A stretch of DNA of 64,000 nucleotides from Nemophila menziesii (taxonomy: Eukaryota; Streptophyta; Magnoliopsida; Boraginales; Hydrophyllaceae), in NCBI GenBank assembly GCA_029959085.1, contig JARWIR010000010.1, positions 13,599,001 to 13,663,000 of the forward strand, in the 5' to 3' direction. The translations under genes and the position numbers were made by a program. The number at the start of each line of letters is the position of its first letter. Position 1 is the stretch's first letter. Shown one piece after another: positions 63,029 to 64,000 of the stretch. Under the pieces are notes generated by a model. The model did not search any database and was not told the origin of the DNA. It saw only the letters and a list, made by a program, of their open reading frames with translations.

Positions 63029-64000
63029 TTACTCTTGCATCTTCTGCAGAAGTTGTATAAACTCGGCTTTTTCTTGATCGTCCTCCACATAAACCTCAGA
63101 ACAGTCAGATTCCACGGGGCTAGACTTGGTTGGTTCTTCTTCGGCACTCGGAACTTCCACGGCACTAACGGCAGCATGTGGTACTTCCTTCTGTACTTCT
63201 TCAATTTCAAGGCAAATAGCCTTGCAAGCTTCGAACCCAACATTGTTTTCACCTCCTTCGATTGCCTTCACTTCTCTCTGTTCCATTAAATTTGTTAGAA
63301 CTTTGTTTAACTGTTCTACTTGAGTGCCTAAAATCTGAAGTGCGACATCTTGTCCTCGGACTTTCTCTTCCTGAGCGTTCATATTCGTGGTCAAACGGTT
63401 CAAGACTTGTATTATCTGTTGATTATCCATAGATCCTTCTTGAGGATACTGAGGTAACGCTTTCGGATCTAACGTATCGGTATAGGCATCTTGAACAGGT
63501 TGTTGAGGGGGAGCAGGTCTATTTTGAAATCTGTTTTGGTACTGACCTTTCGGTTGGAAAGAGTTGTTCTGGGGTCGCGGTTGATAATGACCAGGATTAG
63601 CGGCCCCTTGTGGATTTGAATACTGCATACCCGGATGGTTTCGGTTACCCCATTGATAACCTCCTCGGTTGGATATGAAGTACACAGAATGTGGATTTGA
63701 TTCGCACTCTTCCCATGTATGATTATTAACCCCACATTGTTGACAACCTTGTGCTTCTTGTACAACGTTCGCTGCGGCTAAATTCTTTTGCATTTCAAAC
63801 TTCAGCTCTTTGATTTGATTTTCTAATGTGGATATTTGAGCTGAGTTTGCAGTTTCTGCATCTAAACGAAGCGTTCCTCGGGTCTTTGCTACAGAAGCTC
63901 GCGTTGAAGGCCAACTCCTTTCTTGTTCCATAATATTTTCTAAAACCTCGGAAACTTCATTATGATTCATGGACACAAAATTACCCTTTCCAATGTTATC
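63029..64000 (-). CDS. Gag polyprotein, element B (partial, continues past right edge)
   Basis: Minus-strand frame open from the window edge (DNIGKGNFVSMNHNEVSE) to TAA at 63029-63031. Zinc knuckle CQQCGVNNHTWEEC, Q/N/P-rich segment, then an acidic C-terminus. Very close to the element A gag, with a few substitutions and short insertions. The stop lies two codons later than the stop in A, showing the two stops arose independently. Confidence 0.85.
   Translation of the reverse strand, partial: DNIGKGNFVSMNHNEVSEVLENIMEQERSWPSTRASVAKTRGTLRLDAETANSAQISTLENQIKELKFEMQKNLAAANVVQEAQGCQQCGVNNHTWEECESNPHSVYFISNRGGYQWGNRNHPGMQYSNPQGAANPGHYQPRPQNNSFQPKGQYQNRFQNRPAPPQQPVQDAYTDTLDPKALPQYPQEGSMDNQQIIQVLNRLTTNMNAQEEKVRGQDVALQILGTQVEQLNKVLTNLMEQREVKAIEGGENNVGFEACKAICLEIEEVQKEVPHAAVSAVEVPSAEEEPTKSSPVESDCSEVYVEDDQEKAEFIQLLQKMQE

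Larger units (their letters stand above)
46562..64000 (-). mobile_element. Element B: RT-less Athila-like element, right end outside window
   Basis: Minus-strand member of the same family as element A. From right to left: gag (to 63029), protease-integrase-tail fusion (61928-63028), stem-loops, GC-rich array, deleted ORF3, 3' non-coding region, polypurine tract and 3' LTR (46562-48099). It is interrupted by element C at 49308-60569. Aligning the flanks of C to element A at 10560-10660 shows the site was continuous before insertion (GCTCAC|TAAT). The 5' LTR and the matching target duplication lie beyond 64000; the left flank is ACAGG. Confidence 0.9.

Overview
The window is plant nuclear DNA, most likely from a flowering plant and probably a eudicot. 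It is AT-rich and dominated by nested Ty3/gypsy LTR retrotransposons of the Athila type, with intron-split gene fragments, MITEs and decayed LINE, Helitron and CACTA remains between them. I found no intact host gene, no rRNA or tRNA gene, no CRISPR array and no sign of bacterial origin. The species cannot be named from the sequence.

Layout. 1-2922: an uncharacterised repeat and two Athila-type LTR pieces, one inserted in the other. 2923-3508 plus 13385-13519: one DUF4283 gene fragment (minus strand), split by element A. 3509-13379: element A, a complete plus-strand Athila-like element with a perfect 5-bp target duplication and no reverse transcriptase. 13520-17230: an old, decayed Athila-like element (F, minus strand). 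17231-20324: spacer with a Stowaway-like end and hAT-type elements. 20325-25544: a CACTA-like transposon carrying captured exons of symplekin (ESP4) and of an OTU cysteine protease. 25545-33700: AT-rich DNA with an LTR fragment, minisatellites, a dead Helitron helicase, a Mutator MITE and an RNase H remnant. 33845-38423: a papain-like cysteine protease pseudogene followed on the same strand by the last exons of an arginyl-tRNA synthetase gene. 38617-42970: MITEs, a LINE 3' remnant and simple repeats. 42971-46084: two solo LTRs in opposite orientation. 46562-64000: element B (minus strand, same family as A, running off the right edge), with element C (plus strand, 11.3 kb, almost intact) inserted inside it.

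How the parts relate. A and B carry the same internal deletion: Gag and protease are followed directly by only the C-terminal tail of integrase. Because two separate insertions share this structure, it was inherited from a mobile RT-less master copy. C still encodes protease, RT, RNase H and integrase, interrupted by a single stop codon, and uses the same tRNA-Asp-type primer site and polypurine tract. Relatives of C are therefore the natural candidates for the machinery that mobilised A and B. A, B and C also share a paired stem-loop after pol, a GC-rich array of GGTCCG / GGTAC palindromes, an ORF3 region and a long conserved 3' non-coding region. By-eye comparison of the LTR pairs gives about 16 mismatches per 1.5 kb for both A and C, so both look recent and of similar age.

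The most unusual items are the RT-less lineage, the GC-rich palindromic array (also present in the unrelated-looking repeat at the left edge), and the CACTA element that joins exons of two host genes on one strand.
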